This document shows, piece by piece, positions 53,869 through 64,000 of a stretch of DNA of 64,000 nucleotides. This DNA is from Blepharisma stoltei (taxonomy: Eukaryota > Ciliophora > Heterotrichea > Heterotrichida > Blepharismidae): assembly GCA_914767885.1 (NCBI GenBank), contig CAJZBQ010000055.1, forward strand, positions 496,001-560,000, in the 5' to 3' direction. Under the pieces are notes generated by a model. The model saw only the letters and a list, made by a program, of their open reading frames with translations. It made no database searches and was not told where the DNA came from. Made by a program: the position numbers and the translations under genes. Each line of letters opens with the position of its first letter. Position 1 is the first letter of the stretch.

Positions 53869-54417
53869 TATTCTCTATTAATATGAGCTCTTATTTTTTT
53901 ATAAAAATATTTTAAATACCTTCCTAAACCTTATTCATAATAATAAATCATATATTTAAAAATAATAAATAGCTATTTTAGTTTTAGTTTTATTGAATTT
54001 CTTAGGTCCAGCTACAATAACAGCTCTGAACAACGGTAGGTTGACCGGCCTAACCGTCAAACCGTAAAGTTATTAAGCCCTTTCAGACTTCTCTAGTCCA
54101 TGCCAGCCTCAGCACAGACCTCTTCTCTTCAAGCCGAGACTCTCAAGAAGCTTGAACTTCTCTCACAAATCTCGGAAAATAGGGCTAGCTGGTGAACAGG
54201 ACTAGGACCCTATCCCTAACTGCCATCTTAAATATTGTGAAAAAGCTATAAAATTATGCTATAAAAATTTACTAATTATTTAACTAAATTAATTATAAGC
54301 AATAAATACAGTTGTTTCCAGTGGCTTGAGACTCAGGATCCATTTTAAAACTTCAAGTCTATTTAATAAGAGTTATTTAACTGGAAGTTAGATATTAGTT
54401 TATGGTAATGTAATTGT
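53869..54417. other. Spacer with a GC-rich island (54006-54230)
   Basis: The island resembles the GC-rich inserts in composition and holds short inverted repeats (GGTTGACCGGCCTAACC), but I could not find flanking direct repeats, and no tRNA or rRNA signature. Confidence 0.45.
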
Positions 54418-54636
54418 TTAGAATAGTAAGCATTTACAGCTTGTCTCAGCTTGTGAATAACTTTTATATGAAGGGTTTGCTTTTTGAGAAATTGATCTGG
54501 CTATTACTGCAGATTCATAGGTGTATTCAAGGAGAGAAGGAGTTTTTTGAGTCGTTTCGCATGATTCTATACCGTTATAGGATACAATGCTAATATTCTC
54601 GCTCTGCAGGCTTGTCAACGTTCTTTTTGAGTTCAT
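54418..54636 (-). CDS. Small protein with CaaX-like C-terminus
   Basis: 72 residues, starting MNSKRTLTSLQSENISIVSY, Ser/Thr-rich and ending ETSCKCLLF. CLLF fits a prenylation box of the geranylgeranyl type, with an additional upstream Cys. No TM or known domain. Complete ORF with TAA; the start codon is 60 bp beyond the stop of the arrestin-like fragment. Presumably a small membrane-surface protein. Confidence 0.45.
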   Translation of the reverse strand: MNSKRTLTSLQSENISIVSYNGIESCETTQKTPSLLEYTYESAVIARSISQKANPSYKSYSQAETSCKCLLF

Positions 54637-54696
54637 AATGGGTGATTAGGATTAATTATGCAAAATTTTGATGTCATATTTAATTAAAAGAGGTTA

Positions 54697-54948
54697 TTAG
54701 AAATTTTTTTTAAAAAATATAATAAAGCTTTTTCATAAATAGACTGAGTAATCCATTAAAAGTAGAATTCTTTTCCTTTTTAAGTAAAAACAATTAGAAA
54801 AAGCGCCTTTGAACTTCAATCAAAGGGTTGAAGCACGGACTGGCTTTTCGAACTTCATATAAATTTTGTCAGTAATGTTTGAGCCAGGAGTTGAGGAAGC
54901 TTGGTCTGCTGTAATTAAAATGCTCTTTACACTGTGCTTTCCTCCCAT
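54697..54948 (-). pseudogene. Truncated arrestin-like N-domain
   Basis: 84 codons. The first ~50 residues (MGGKHSVKSILITADQASST, IYMKFEKPVRASTLWLKFKG) match the first beta strands of arrestin/ARRDC N-domains; the KP-R-L-KFKG pattern is typical. After GAFSNCFYLK the frame becomes AT-driven (KSFIIFFKKNF) and stops, and no arrestin sequence follows within 300 bp. Either the rest lies across an IES I cannot delimit or this is a relic. MGGKHS could be myristoylated. Confidence applies to the fold assignment, not to function. Confidence 0.45.
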
Positions 54949-55458
54949 TTTATTAATACAAACCCTTTATCTCTTGCGTTATAAAATGATACGAATTTGT
55001 CAAATACTCTAAATATTTTAAAACTTAAATTGCACATAGATGCGATATTGCTCCTGAAATGATTACCTCATTATAAGCAAATCTCATTAAGAAATTTTAA
55101 ATATTTCATATAAGCACTGGCTTGATAATTATAAATGTGGACAAAATAGGGCAGAATTATCATACCGCAGATAACAAAAAAATCGTAAATTAAGTTATAA
55201 TAATTTAGATTTCAAAGAATTTTGGCATTTTCATAAAATATATAAAAAATTGCAAAAGGAGAGTAAGCGAAATCTTTTGTATTTTTCATAAAATTTTTGC
55301 TATTTTGAATTGAGATTGACTTAATTAATGGTTATGTGTATTCAAATTATAATATAGAAGCATAGAAAAATACACAAGAATTCAATATAATACAGTATAT
55401 TATTCTTTAAGACTAAAGACCTAGCTAAAATCATTTATTCACCAGATTAAAAGATATC
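54949..55458. other. AT-rich spacer
   Basis: Nothing recognised before the MITE upstream of the acyltransferase cluster. Confidence 0.5.
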
Positions 55459-55848
55459 TAACTCCCCCCCCCCCCTCCGTGAGCGAACAAAAAAATTTTG
55501 TTCGCTCACGGAGGGGGGTTAATTTTTTTTTTTAAAAACAATTTATATATAAATTTTAGAAAAAATTTTTTTTCGAAATTTAAAAAAATCCTAATTTGCA
55601 AAAATTGGGAAGCAAATATTAATTTAATTTGCAAAAATTTATGTGTTTTAAAACGCAATTTGTTTAAAATTAAACAGAATTAGCTCTAGATTTCATTATA
55701 CTAATTATCACTTATATATCAAAATTTTTTTCCATTAAAATTTTTTCTATTAAAAAAATTTTTGTTCACTCACGGAGGGTGGGTTTTTGGTCAAAAAAAT
55801 GGCGATTTTTCTAATGGTTTTGTTCGCTCACGGAGGGGGGGGGGGGAG
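55459..55848. mobile_element. Pogo-like MITE (390 bp) just upstream of acyltransferase A
   Basis: TA-bounded. The left end is a perfect hairpin of CTCCGTGAGCGAACAAAA, the right end has two direct copies. After excision the ATG at 55860 is 10 bp from the residual TA, so the element lies in the 5' UTR. Confidence 0.9.
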
Positions 55849-55859
55849 TAAGAAATAAA

Positions 55860-58675
55860 ATGAGATTAACTCTCATTTTTACCCTTTCCTTAGCCTTTGC
55901 CCAGTCTTCCTTAAAAGAATGCCAAGCAGAGTGGGCAAAGATTTTTGAGGGAGCTGAGGACATTCTAAGCCAAAATCCCTCTGATTATACCAAGATGTTC
56001 TTGTACTCTGGGTTTATGATCAATAACCTTGGTCAATACGATCCATGTACAGACATCTCAAATGCCAAGTTTACCATTATCCAGTTTGGAATTTACCCAG
56101 TTCTTGTAGTTGCTTTATGTGGCCCGAAAGTGTGTACAGAGGAAGATTACTATCACCTTTTGACTAACATTACTTCACCAGTCCCTTTGTCAGGCATGAT
56201 CAGAAAAAATAATCCGAAATTGGCACCTTATCTTAAAGATTTACTCCTTCAAAATTAGAAGATTAATTATATATTGCAAAATTATTTATCTAAAGAAAAA
56301 AATCTAATTTAATTTTAGTTTCAGAATAAAAACTCTCCAAAATTTAATAGAATTAGCTATAGATTTTCAAATAAAAACTTGTTGTATTAAAATCGTTTAT
56401 AATATAAAAAAAAATTAGCAAAAACATGTTTATTTTGCAATGAAAGATTTAAAAAAGTTATCTCAAGTGTTTTAGATTTGAAAAAAATTGAATTAAATAA
56501 TGAAGAATTATTTAACATTTTATATTGGATTATTTAAAAAGATTGAATTTTTTTAAAAAATTTACTCAATATAGCGATATCATTTTTACGTATTATAAAT
56601 GAGAAGCAAGTGTTTTTTAACTAATTAAATTAAACTAATATAATTTTTTCTCTTATTCTCGCGGAGGGTTGTTTCTTATTTTTTATTTGCCTACAGGAAA
56701 GTTAGAAGAAATAAAAGCCCAGAGCTTTGCTCCTCCAGTCGTTTTTCCTAAAGAGTATTATGATGACAACTTTAAAGACTATAAAGCAGGCCCAATTTTG
56801 ATGATAATTTTCATCTCAATAATATCAGCCATTTGCTTAATTGCTACTATTACAGACTATCTTATTTCTTCATCACCGCCGAGTTCGAGCTTATCAAAAG
56901 AAGACCCCAAGCCTCGAGAAAGTTCCCTATTTATTAAATATCTCCTCTGTTTCTCCATCATTACTAATTTAAAAAAGCTATTTATAAGCAGAAGCCAAGA
57001 AAGACTAGGCAAAAAAGATTCTCTTGACATACTAAACAGCTGCCGTGTGCTCTCTATAGGTTGGGTTGTCCTTGGCCACGTCCTTTTTATGCTGTGGTCA
57101 GAAGCAATAGTTTCGAACCCGGATCGGATTTTGACTCAAATTTCTGGCTCAGATATGATTCTTCCTATCAGCGGAGAAGTTTCTGTTGACACCTTTTTCT
57201 GACTTTCTGGGTTTTTGGTGGGGTATCTGCTAATAATAGAGATCAATTCTGCTAACTCCCCCTCTATGAGTGAGCAAAGTCAATGGAAAACCCCCTTTTT
57301 TTGGAAAATCACCTTGTGAAAACATCAAAAAATATTTTGATAAATAATTGATAATTATTATAATGAAGTCCCTAACTAAATCTATTTAATTTTAAAATAA
57401 ATTTTATAATTTAAATTAATTCTTTTTGAAAAAGAAAAATTTAAATTTTTAAATTCAAAAAATTAATCCCTTCTTGATCCCGGGGAGTAAGAAAATGAAC
57501 TGGATAATGGTTTACGCTCACAGATACTTAAGACTTACACCTTTGCTATTATTTGTAATCTTGTTCTTCTGGGCTCTTCAAAAGCACATAGGAAATGGCC
57601 CAATGTGGTATACAGGAGACATTATTAATTTTCAATGCAAAGATTATTGGTGGACCGATATTTTATATATAAACAATATCGTCCCTAATTATCACGGAAG
57701 TGTCTGTTTAGGCCAAACTTGGTATTTAGCTAACGACATGCAATTTTTCATATTCACCCCAATTCTTCTTTATATTTACAATAGATTCCACAAGTCAATT
57801 CTTTGGGTTTTAGTATTGTTTTTAAATCTATTATCCATTTTGACTTCAGGACTCATAGCAAACCACTATTCACTCAATGCGATGCCATCAGCGCTTCCTA
57901 ATGGGACAAACTACTTCAGATACTATTATACAAAGCCATATAATAGATGTGGTCCATATGCTTTAGGAGTCTTATCTGGGCTTATTGTTTACTCATATAG
58001 GAAATTCCAAGATAAAAATATCGTTTATGACTCTTATGCAATCTGGGTCGGAAAAATGCTGGAAAATCGCTATGTGAGATATATCTTTTTATAATAGTAA
58101 AAACATTTTGTTTTTATAATAAAATTGATATTAATATTTATTATTAATAATAAGTATATACAATTGCATTTTTAGGGATGGCGCTAATAAACGTCAATTT
58201 ATTTGTCCCTTATGATACTTATAAGCACCCAGGAGATACGATGAATTATCCACATTGGACTCATGATGAAAATGTAGCTTATATAGCTTTCAATAAAGTC
58301 ACTTTTGGGCTAGGGCTTACCTTTGTGTTACTCCCAGCGTTATTAGGGCATTTTCCCTGGATGACCTGAATACTTTCGTGGGAGATCTGGACTCCATTGG
58401 CAAGAATGACTTACTGCGTTTATTTAATTCATTATAATATACTCGATATTGCGTACAGAAGCCAAAAAGTTGCGACTATCCTGGATGAATTTACTTTAAT
58501 AAGAGATTCAATATTTTTCTTTGTTTTAGCTCACATTTTGGCACTACCTTTTATTCTCTTAATAGAGATGCCAGGATTAGCAATAGAAAAATTGGCTTTT
58601 TCAAAAGTTAGGGCAAAAGCTGCTATTAAAGAGCAAGAGAAGTCTATCATTCTCCAGCCTCTAACTAAAGAATAA
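55860..58675 (+). CDS. NRF-6-like acyltransferase-3 membrane protein, copy A
   Basis: Signal peptide (LTLIFTLSLAFAQ), then the Cys-bearing NRF ectodomain (LYSGFMINNLGQYDPCTDI, VALCGPKVCTEEDY). A TM anchor and a linker follow, then the acyltransferase-3 core: RVLSIGWVVLGHVLFM (catalytic-type His), SVDTFFWLSGFLVGYLL (Trp = TGA), MVYAHRYLRLTPLLLFVIL, TWYLANDMQFFIFTPIL and ~10 TM helices to QPLTKE. The family (nematode NRF-6/NDG-4) moves lipophilic molecules or acylates extracytosolic substrates; which applies here is unknown. IESs: 56242-56702, 57253-57487 and 58090-58172. First of three tandem paralogues. Confidence 0.88.
56242..56702. other. TA-bounded IES, 461 bp, in acyltransferase A
   Basis: Begins TACTCCTTC, interior very AT-rich, with CGCGGAGGGTTG near the right end (possible decayed MITE). 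Joining gives PYLKDLEEIKAQSF. Confidence 0.6.
57253..57487. mobile_element. Pogo-like MITE IES (235 bp, diverged) in acyltransferase A
   Basis: ACTCCCCCTCTATGAGTGAG at the left, CTTGATCCCGGGGAG at the right, between TA 57253 and TA 57488. Excision gives LLIIEINSAKKMNWIMVYAH, which aligns without a gap to copies B and C. Confidence 0.9.
58090..58172. other. TA-bounded IES, 83 bp, in acyltransferase A
   Basis: Joining gives ENRYVRYIFLGMALINVNLF, matching FFGLVLINL of copy B. Confidence 0.85.
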
Positions 58676-59293
58676 TCATTATTCTTAATTTTTGTCTTGA
58701 TGATTAAAAGGAAATAAGGATTTAAATATAAATAATGGCTATATAGTGGAAATAGTAAAATTATTTAATAAATCATCATTATAGCCGGATCCTTTAAGGT
58801 AATGACAAATAATTTATAGAGATTTTTTGGTTATAATCTTCATATAAAGCAGATTATTTTTATAAACTTAACAGATTCATAAACTTATTTAAACAAATAA
58901 GAAATTAAATAAGCGATTTCTACTCTTTTGCTGATGAAATTTTAAAATAATATATGAAGTCGTATTTTTCATATTTATTCACCAAATATGGTACAATTTA
59001 GATAATGTTATTTTTGGTTTGCAGAGGCAAGCTATTTACAAAGCTATTTCTTTTCTTAATGTCTATTATCTTTATATTGATTATTTTTACATTAACAATA
59101 TCAATTCTTTATTTAAACTAAAGGTGCTTTTAAGATTCAGACCTATAGCTTGCAATATGGACGTCAATAATTCAATTTGCTTAAAAGTTAGCGATATGAA
59201 ACATATATCTAAGTTTTTTAAAAGATATTTTATAACTAAATTGCCATTTAAATTTATTCACCAGTGGAAATAAATGGCTTGTTTATAATCATT
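58676..59293. other. AT-rich spacer between paralogues
   Basis: No gene or repeat recognised. Confidence 0.5.
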
Positions 59294-61309
59294 ATGAAGT
59301 CATTTCTTATTCTTTTTATAATAGTTGAAGTGGTTATATCAACCCTCCAAGAGTGCGAATCTGAATGACTCAAAATAATGGACGCTGGCAAAGGTATCCT
59401 CGATCCAAATCCTTCAGATTACACCAAAATGTTCTTATATTCTGGCTTCACAATGAATAACCTCGGGCAATATGATTCTTGCACCGACATTTCTATAGCA
59501 AAATACACCCTTATAATGCTTTCTCCATCTCCAAATATACTATTTGCCTTATGTGGGCCTAAAATTTGTTCTGCCGAAGACTATCAACAAATGCTTTTTT
59601 CTCCACGAAATTCAAGCGTCATTTCAGAAATCATTGGAAAACAAGTTTTTAGCTTAAAATTATCCAAAAATTCAGCCCAGCCTATAGGTATTCCTGTTAT
59701 TTTTCCAAAGGAATATGTTGATGATCATTTTAAAGATTATCAAGCTGGGACAATTCTTATGATAATTTTTATAGTGATTTTATCAGTTTTTGTACTATTT
59801 GCTACTTTTTTGGATTACAGACAAGCTTATAATACAGGATTAGAGAAAAATAACAGCAAGAATCCATTATGAATGGATTATCTTCTTTGTTTTTCTATAA
59901 TCACTAATATTAAAAAACTATTTATTAGTAGAAGCCAAGAGAGATTAGGGAAAAAAGACTCTATGGAGTTGCTAAACGGTGTGAGAGTCCTTTCTATTGG
60001 CTGGGTCATTCTAGGCCACACATTTCAAGCACTTATGGGAGTCGCTGTAGTTTCTAACTTCGACCACTTTGACGATGAAACAAAAAAATCTTATGTAACT
60101 GTCCCAGGAGCTGGTGAGTTTTCTGTTGATACATTTTTTTGACTTGCTGGGTTCTTAGGCAGCTATTTGATACTTGTAGAACTAAATTCTTCAAAAAGAT
60201 TTAACTGGGTTATGGTCTATGTCCATCGTTATTTGCGGCTTACTCCTCTTGTGCTGTTTATTATGCTATTTTTCTGGGCATTCCAAAAATATATAGGCAG
60301 CGGCCCGATGTGGTTTACTGGTGACGACCTAAACAGTCCATGCAAAAATTGATGGTATACCCCTTTACTTTATGTAAATAATTTCGTCCCTCATTATAAA
60401 GGAAGTGGCTGCTTAGGAGTTACCTGGTACTTAGCTAATGACATGCAGTTTTTTATTATAACTCCTCCTATTCTATATTTATACCACAAGTACCACAAAT
60501 CAATAGGCTGGATTGCGATTGGGCTGCTTACTCTTCTATCAATTTTAAGCTCAGGGCTTATTGCCCATCATTTTTCTTTCAATGCAGTCCCTTCTGCCCA
60601 AGCAAATGGTGTTAATTATTATTACTATTATTATATAAAACCTTACACTAGATGTGGCCCATATATTATAGGTATTCTAACAGGCTTAATTGTGTACTCA
60701 TATAGAAGATATCAAGACAAAAAAGAAGTTTATGACCCATTTGCGGTCTGGATTGGGAAAAAATTAGAAAATCAAAAAATTCGCTTTGCAGTTGGCTTCT
60801 TTGGCTTGGTCCTGATAAATTTGATGGTTTTTGTTCCTTATGATTCTATAAGACACCCAGGGAAGAATTTTGAATTTCCTCATTGGACTCAAGACGAAAA
60901 CATTACTTTTATAGCTTTTAATAAGGCTGTCTTTGAATTTGGGCTCACACTTGTGCTGCTACCAGCTTTATTAGGCCATTTCCCTTGGATTTCTTGGATT
61001 CTTTCTTGGGATGTGTGGACTCCTTTGGCGAGAATGACCTTTGCTGTGTATTTAATACACCTTACTATTATGTTTATTTGTTATGAAAGCCAAAGAGTTG
61101 CGTATATTTTTGATGAATTTAATATGATAAGAGACGCAATTTTTTTCTTTGTGATTTCGTATGTGCTGGCTTTACCTTTTGTGGTAATGGTAGAAATGCC
61201 AGCTTTGGGGATTGAAAAATTGCTGTTTTCTTCGGTTAGAAAAAAGCAAATTGAGGCTAAGAGTCTTCAAGAAGAAGCTCTTATGCCTCTCAAGAAGTCG
61301 GTTGAATAA
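59294..61309 (+). CDS. NRF-6-like acyltransferase-3 membrane protein, copy B (IES-free)
   Basis: One continuous 671-codon frame (TGA = Trp at 59368, 59870, 60139, 60350) with no IES and no intron. The signal peptide is FLILFIIVEVVIS; the NRF part has LYSGFTMNNLGQYDSC and FALCGPKICSAEDY. The core is RVLSIGWVILGHTFQA, SVDTFFWLAGFLGSYLI, VHRYLRLTPLVLFI, TWYLANDMQFFIITPPIL, SYVLALPFVVMVEMPALGIEKLL. It is the reference against which the IES joins of copies A and C can be checked residue by residue. Extracytosolic acyl transfer or lipid handling is expected from the family. Confidence 0.92.
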
Positions 61310-61542
61310 CTTAATTGATTAGAAAATAAATATCCCCGTTATTAATAATTGATTACTTTTTTTCTTGATTTATTAATTAAAATTTGTTTTTCTATCAATA
61401 TCAGATTGTAAATAAATTTATAAGACATTTATCAAAATAGTTTATAATCATGAAATTAACCACTAAATACCTTATAATATAATAAAACTAGTAAAATAAA
61501 ATCAATCTTCTTTATATCAATATGATTATAATATTAATATAA

Positions 61543-64000
61543 ATGTGATTGCTGCTCCCTTTCACATTCATTGCAATCTCTCAAGCATCTTATTTTGAAT
61601 GTGAAAGCGAATGGGGAAAAATATTACAAGCCAGCCAAGACATTCTGAGCCCAAATCCTTCAGACTACACAAAGATGTTTTTGTACTCAGGATTCATGAT
61701 AAATGATCTTGGCCAATACGACCCTTGCAATGATTTATCTATTTCTAAATATAGGCATATCCTTAAGATAGCCCGATATGGGTGAGGGAAATAGGCCAAA
61801 ACTTCCCACTTGACTAGGCTAACTCAGGTTGGTCGAACTAAGTGGTAAATGGCGAATGAGCCTCCATCCACTTTGTTCGGCCAACCCGAGTTGGCCGGAC
61901 AAGTGGGAAGTTTTTGCCTCTATCCCTCGCCCATATCAGGCTATCTTAGGGATATGCTTATACACTTTAATAGTGCTTTTCCCTTATCCAAGTATGCTAA
62001 TTGCACTATGCGGGCCTAAAGTTTGCACAGCAGAGGATTATCAGCAGCTTCTGGCAAATCATACATTTTATCAGACCATATCAGAAAAAATACAATTTCA
62101 TAACCCTTTATAGCCTGAGTGCTCATTTGTAGGGGTTATACTATATATATGGCCGACACTAAAAGTTGGTTTTACGTTGCTAGGCGATAAATTAACTCCC
62201 AAATTGAATTACCTATCTCATTCAAATCATAGGAAAAGAGAAATGGAAAATCAACCCCCCAATAACTTCATTATTGGGCATAGCTCAAATCAGATATAGT
62301 ATAGGGCTATAATTGATTTAGAGCAGCTTAAAGCTGCTGAAACAGCATTGCCTGTGATTTTTCCTAAAGAGTATATTGATGATAATTTCGAAGATTTTAG
62401 TACCGGAGCAATTCTTATGATAACTTTTATTTGCATTGTTGGAGTGATAGGACTTTATGCAACATCTCTCGAATACTATTTATTGTCGAAAAAATCGAAA
62501 GAAATAGTGGCAGAAAAAGCAGAAATGATAGAGCCAAGAGCTGAGGATTCAACTTTGGTTAAGTTAGTCCTATGTTTTTCATTAATTTGAAACATTTATT
62601 AATTTTTTTATTTTTAGAATTTTATATAGCGAATTGCACTAATTAGGCTCCAAACTTGGCAAAATTCCACATGTGGAGACAAAACCCGCTTGTGAAGTTC
62701 CCAATCAGAATAGCTCCACATATGGATTTGCTCCACACTTGGAATGATTTCTCCAATGTAAAGCCCAATCTCTAATCAATGCAATTTACTATACTATTTC
62801 ATTTTTGAATATTTTTAATTATCCATTAATTTCTAATACCAAAAAGCTTTTTGTCAGTAGAAGTCAAGAAAGGCTTGGAAAAAAAGACTCAATGGAATTA
62901 TTAAATAGTGTAAGAGTGTTATCCATCAGCTGGGTTCTCAATGGTCACGTCCTTTTGATGCTTTATTATGTTACAGTCATATCCAACGCTGATACTTATA
63001 TTAAAGAAGTTTCCAAATCTCAATATATAATCCCATTAGCTGGAGAGTTTGCTGTTGATACCTTTTTTTGAGTGTCAGGTTTTCTCGTCACATATTTGCT
63101 TATCCACGATATAAATAATTCAAAGAAAATGAACTGGCTTATGATTTACGTTCACAGGTATCTTCGTATAACACCTTTATATTTATTTTGTATTTTATTG
63201 TTTTGGGCTCTTCAAAAGCATATTGGGAATGGCCCAATATTTTTTACTGGAGATATTATATACTTTTTTTATTAATTCTTATAATATTATAGTAAAAATA
63301 TTAAAGATGTCAAATTCAGTCTAAAATAATTTAAATAATGAATGCAAAAATCATTGGTGGACAAATATTTTGTATCTTAATAATTTTATTCCTAAAGGCA
63401 ATGGAAGTGGATGCTTTACTACAAGCTGGTACTTAGCTAATGATATGCAGTTTTTTATTATCACTCCTCCAATTCTTTATATTTATCATAGGCTTAATAA
63501 AGTTGCGGCATGGGGTATTTCGGTGGCTCTTATTTTTGAGTCAATGCTAAGCTCAGGACTTATTGTAAATCACTATGGTTTAAATGCAGTTACCCAGTCT
63601 CTGAATAATACTGAATATTATTTCGATAAGTACTATAACAAGCCTTATTGTAGAATTGGAGTTTATTTCGTAGGGGTTTTGACAGGGATTATAGTATATT
63701 CTTATAGGAAATATCAAAATAAAAATGAAGTTTATGATAAAATTTCGGTTTGGGTTGGTAGACAGCTTGAAAATAAAGCTATAAGGTACGCTGTCGGACT
63801 TTTTGGGCTTACTCTTATCAATTTATAAGATCTATGTATAAATAGCTCGGCAATATGTAATTCTTTTATTAAAAATCTATAAATAATAATTTATTGATTT
63901 ATAGTTATCATTAAATAATTTTACTGTAAAAAGTATATTGATTTTTGTCCAATATGATATATAATATTTAAATAAATATAGCATAGATGTACTAGAATTC
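61543..64000 (+). CDS. NRF-6-like acyltransferase-3 membrane protein, copy C (3' partial)
   Basis: Starts MWLLLPFTFIAISQ (second codon TGA = Trp). Same architecture as copies A and B: LYSGFMINDLGQYDPC, ALCGPKVCTAEDY, VIFPKEYIDDNF, RVLSISWVLNGHVLL, AVDTFFWVSGFLVTYLL, VHRYLRITPLYLF, TSWYLANDMQFFIITPP. Note ISWVLNGH where A and B have IGWV-LGH. IESs at 61750-61960, 62109-62309, 62583-62826 and 63258-63331, and a further one opening at TA 63824 whose right border lies beyond the window. The gene end is therefore not visible. Confidence 0.88.
61750..61960. mobile_element. Palindromic MITE IES (211 bp) in acyltransferase C
   Basis: Ends TATAGGCATATCCTTAAGAT / ATCTTAGGGATATGCTTATA. Inner arms AACTTCCCACTTG.../...CAAGTGGGAAGTTTT. 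Excision gives LSISKYTLIVLFPYPSML. A separate family from the other palindromes. Confidence 0.9.
62109..62309. mobile_element. IES with short inverted ends (201 bp) in acyltransferase C
   Basis: Ends TATAGCCT and AGGGCTATA; interior not repetitive. Joining gives QFHNPLIDLEQLKAAET. Confidence 0.7.
62583..62826. other. IES (244 bp) in acyltransferase C
   Basis: ATTAATTT is present at both borders. The interior contains imperfect inverted copies of TCCACATGTGGA-type sequence. Joining gives LCFSLISNTKKLFVSRSQ. Confidence 0.8.
63258..63331. other. TA-bounded IES, 74 bp, in acyltransferase C
   Basis: Joining gives FTGDIINNECKNHWWTNIL, aligned to the GDIINFQCKDYWW of copy A. Confidence 0.8.
63824..64000. 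other. Left part of an IES running off the window
   Basis: The acyltransferase C frame stops at TTATAA right after LFGLTLINL, where copy B continues MVFVPYD. The remaining 175 bases are non-coding and AT-rich. Confidence 0.65.

Noticed and set aside
59019-59273. ORF upstream of acyltransferase B
   Set aside because: AT-driven composition, ends just before the real signal-peptide ATG; no similarity to the paralogues.

Overview
The window reads as germline (micronuclear) DNA of a heterotrich ciliate, most likely Blepharisma or a close relative. Four lines of sequence evidence point there. (1) UGA is read as Trp: dozens of open frames run straight through in-frame TGA at positions where the protein family has Trp, and genes end at TAA or TAG. 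(2) Several genes carry spliceosomal introns of only 15-16 nt (GT...AG). (3) Coding regions are repeatedly broken by AT-rich or palindromic inserts that start and end at TA; deleting the insert and keeping one TA restores the frame and the expected protein. These are internal eliminated sequences (IESs). (4) Many IESs are MITEs, the commonest with termini resembling CCTCCGTGAGCGAACAAAA, matching my recollection of the published Blepharisma germline (few transposases, an abundant pogo-type MITE, short IESs with ~10-bp length periodicity). The species call is inference; the architecture is seen directly.

Layout. 1-8.6 kb: a periplasmic-binding-fold/multi-TM receptor (5' end outside the window), an EF-hand protein, a nucleoredoxin, a coiled-coil protein and an ankyrin-SAM protein. 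9.2-21.1 kb: a two-repeat Myb factor, an unknown SP-rich protein, a multi-CUE/DUF1771/Smr protein, the DECD-box helicase SUB2/UAP56, catalase and a B-box/kelch protein. 21.6-30.3 kb: a docking-domain guanylate kinase, a mitotic-type cyclin, an unrecognised helical-repeat-like protein, two tandem Cys-glutathione peroxidases and a MOSC (mARC-like) protein. 31.7-43.9 kb: PP2A B56, a probable STIL/Ana2 centriole protein, a WIPI/Atg18 PROPPIN, MBF1, ribosomal uS19 and several unknowns. 44.8-54.9 kb: small lipid-anchored proteins, an HExxH protein, a kelch protein, SSNA1/NA14, a four-TM protein and a truncated arrestin-like gene. 55.8-64 kb: three tandem NRF-6-like acyltransferase-3 genes; the first and third are heavily IES-interrupted and the middle one is IES-free.

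Overlaid on the genes are at least eight classes of insert: short unique TA-IESs (44-135 bp), pogo-like MITEs, a second MITE family with CCTTTAAATTGGAACAAAA termini, three families of long palindromes, 8-9-bp-TSD elements with GGTGCA ends, and five GC-richer ~410-540-bp inserts flanked by 13-15-bp direct repeats (SINE-like retroposons), four of which lie inside coding sequence. The last two classes do not obey the simple TA-boundary rule yet still have to be removed for the genes to be read. They are the most interesting unexplained structure here.

Microtubule and basal-body genes (STIL-like, SSNA1, docking-domain guanylate kinase), redox genes (nucleoredoxin, catalase, two GPX) and basic housekeeping genes are interspersed. 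I see no operons, rRNA, tRNA or CRISPR.
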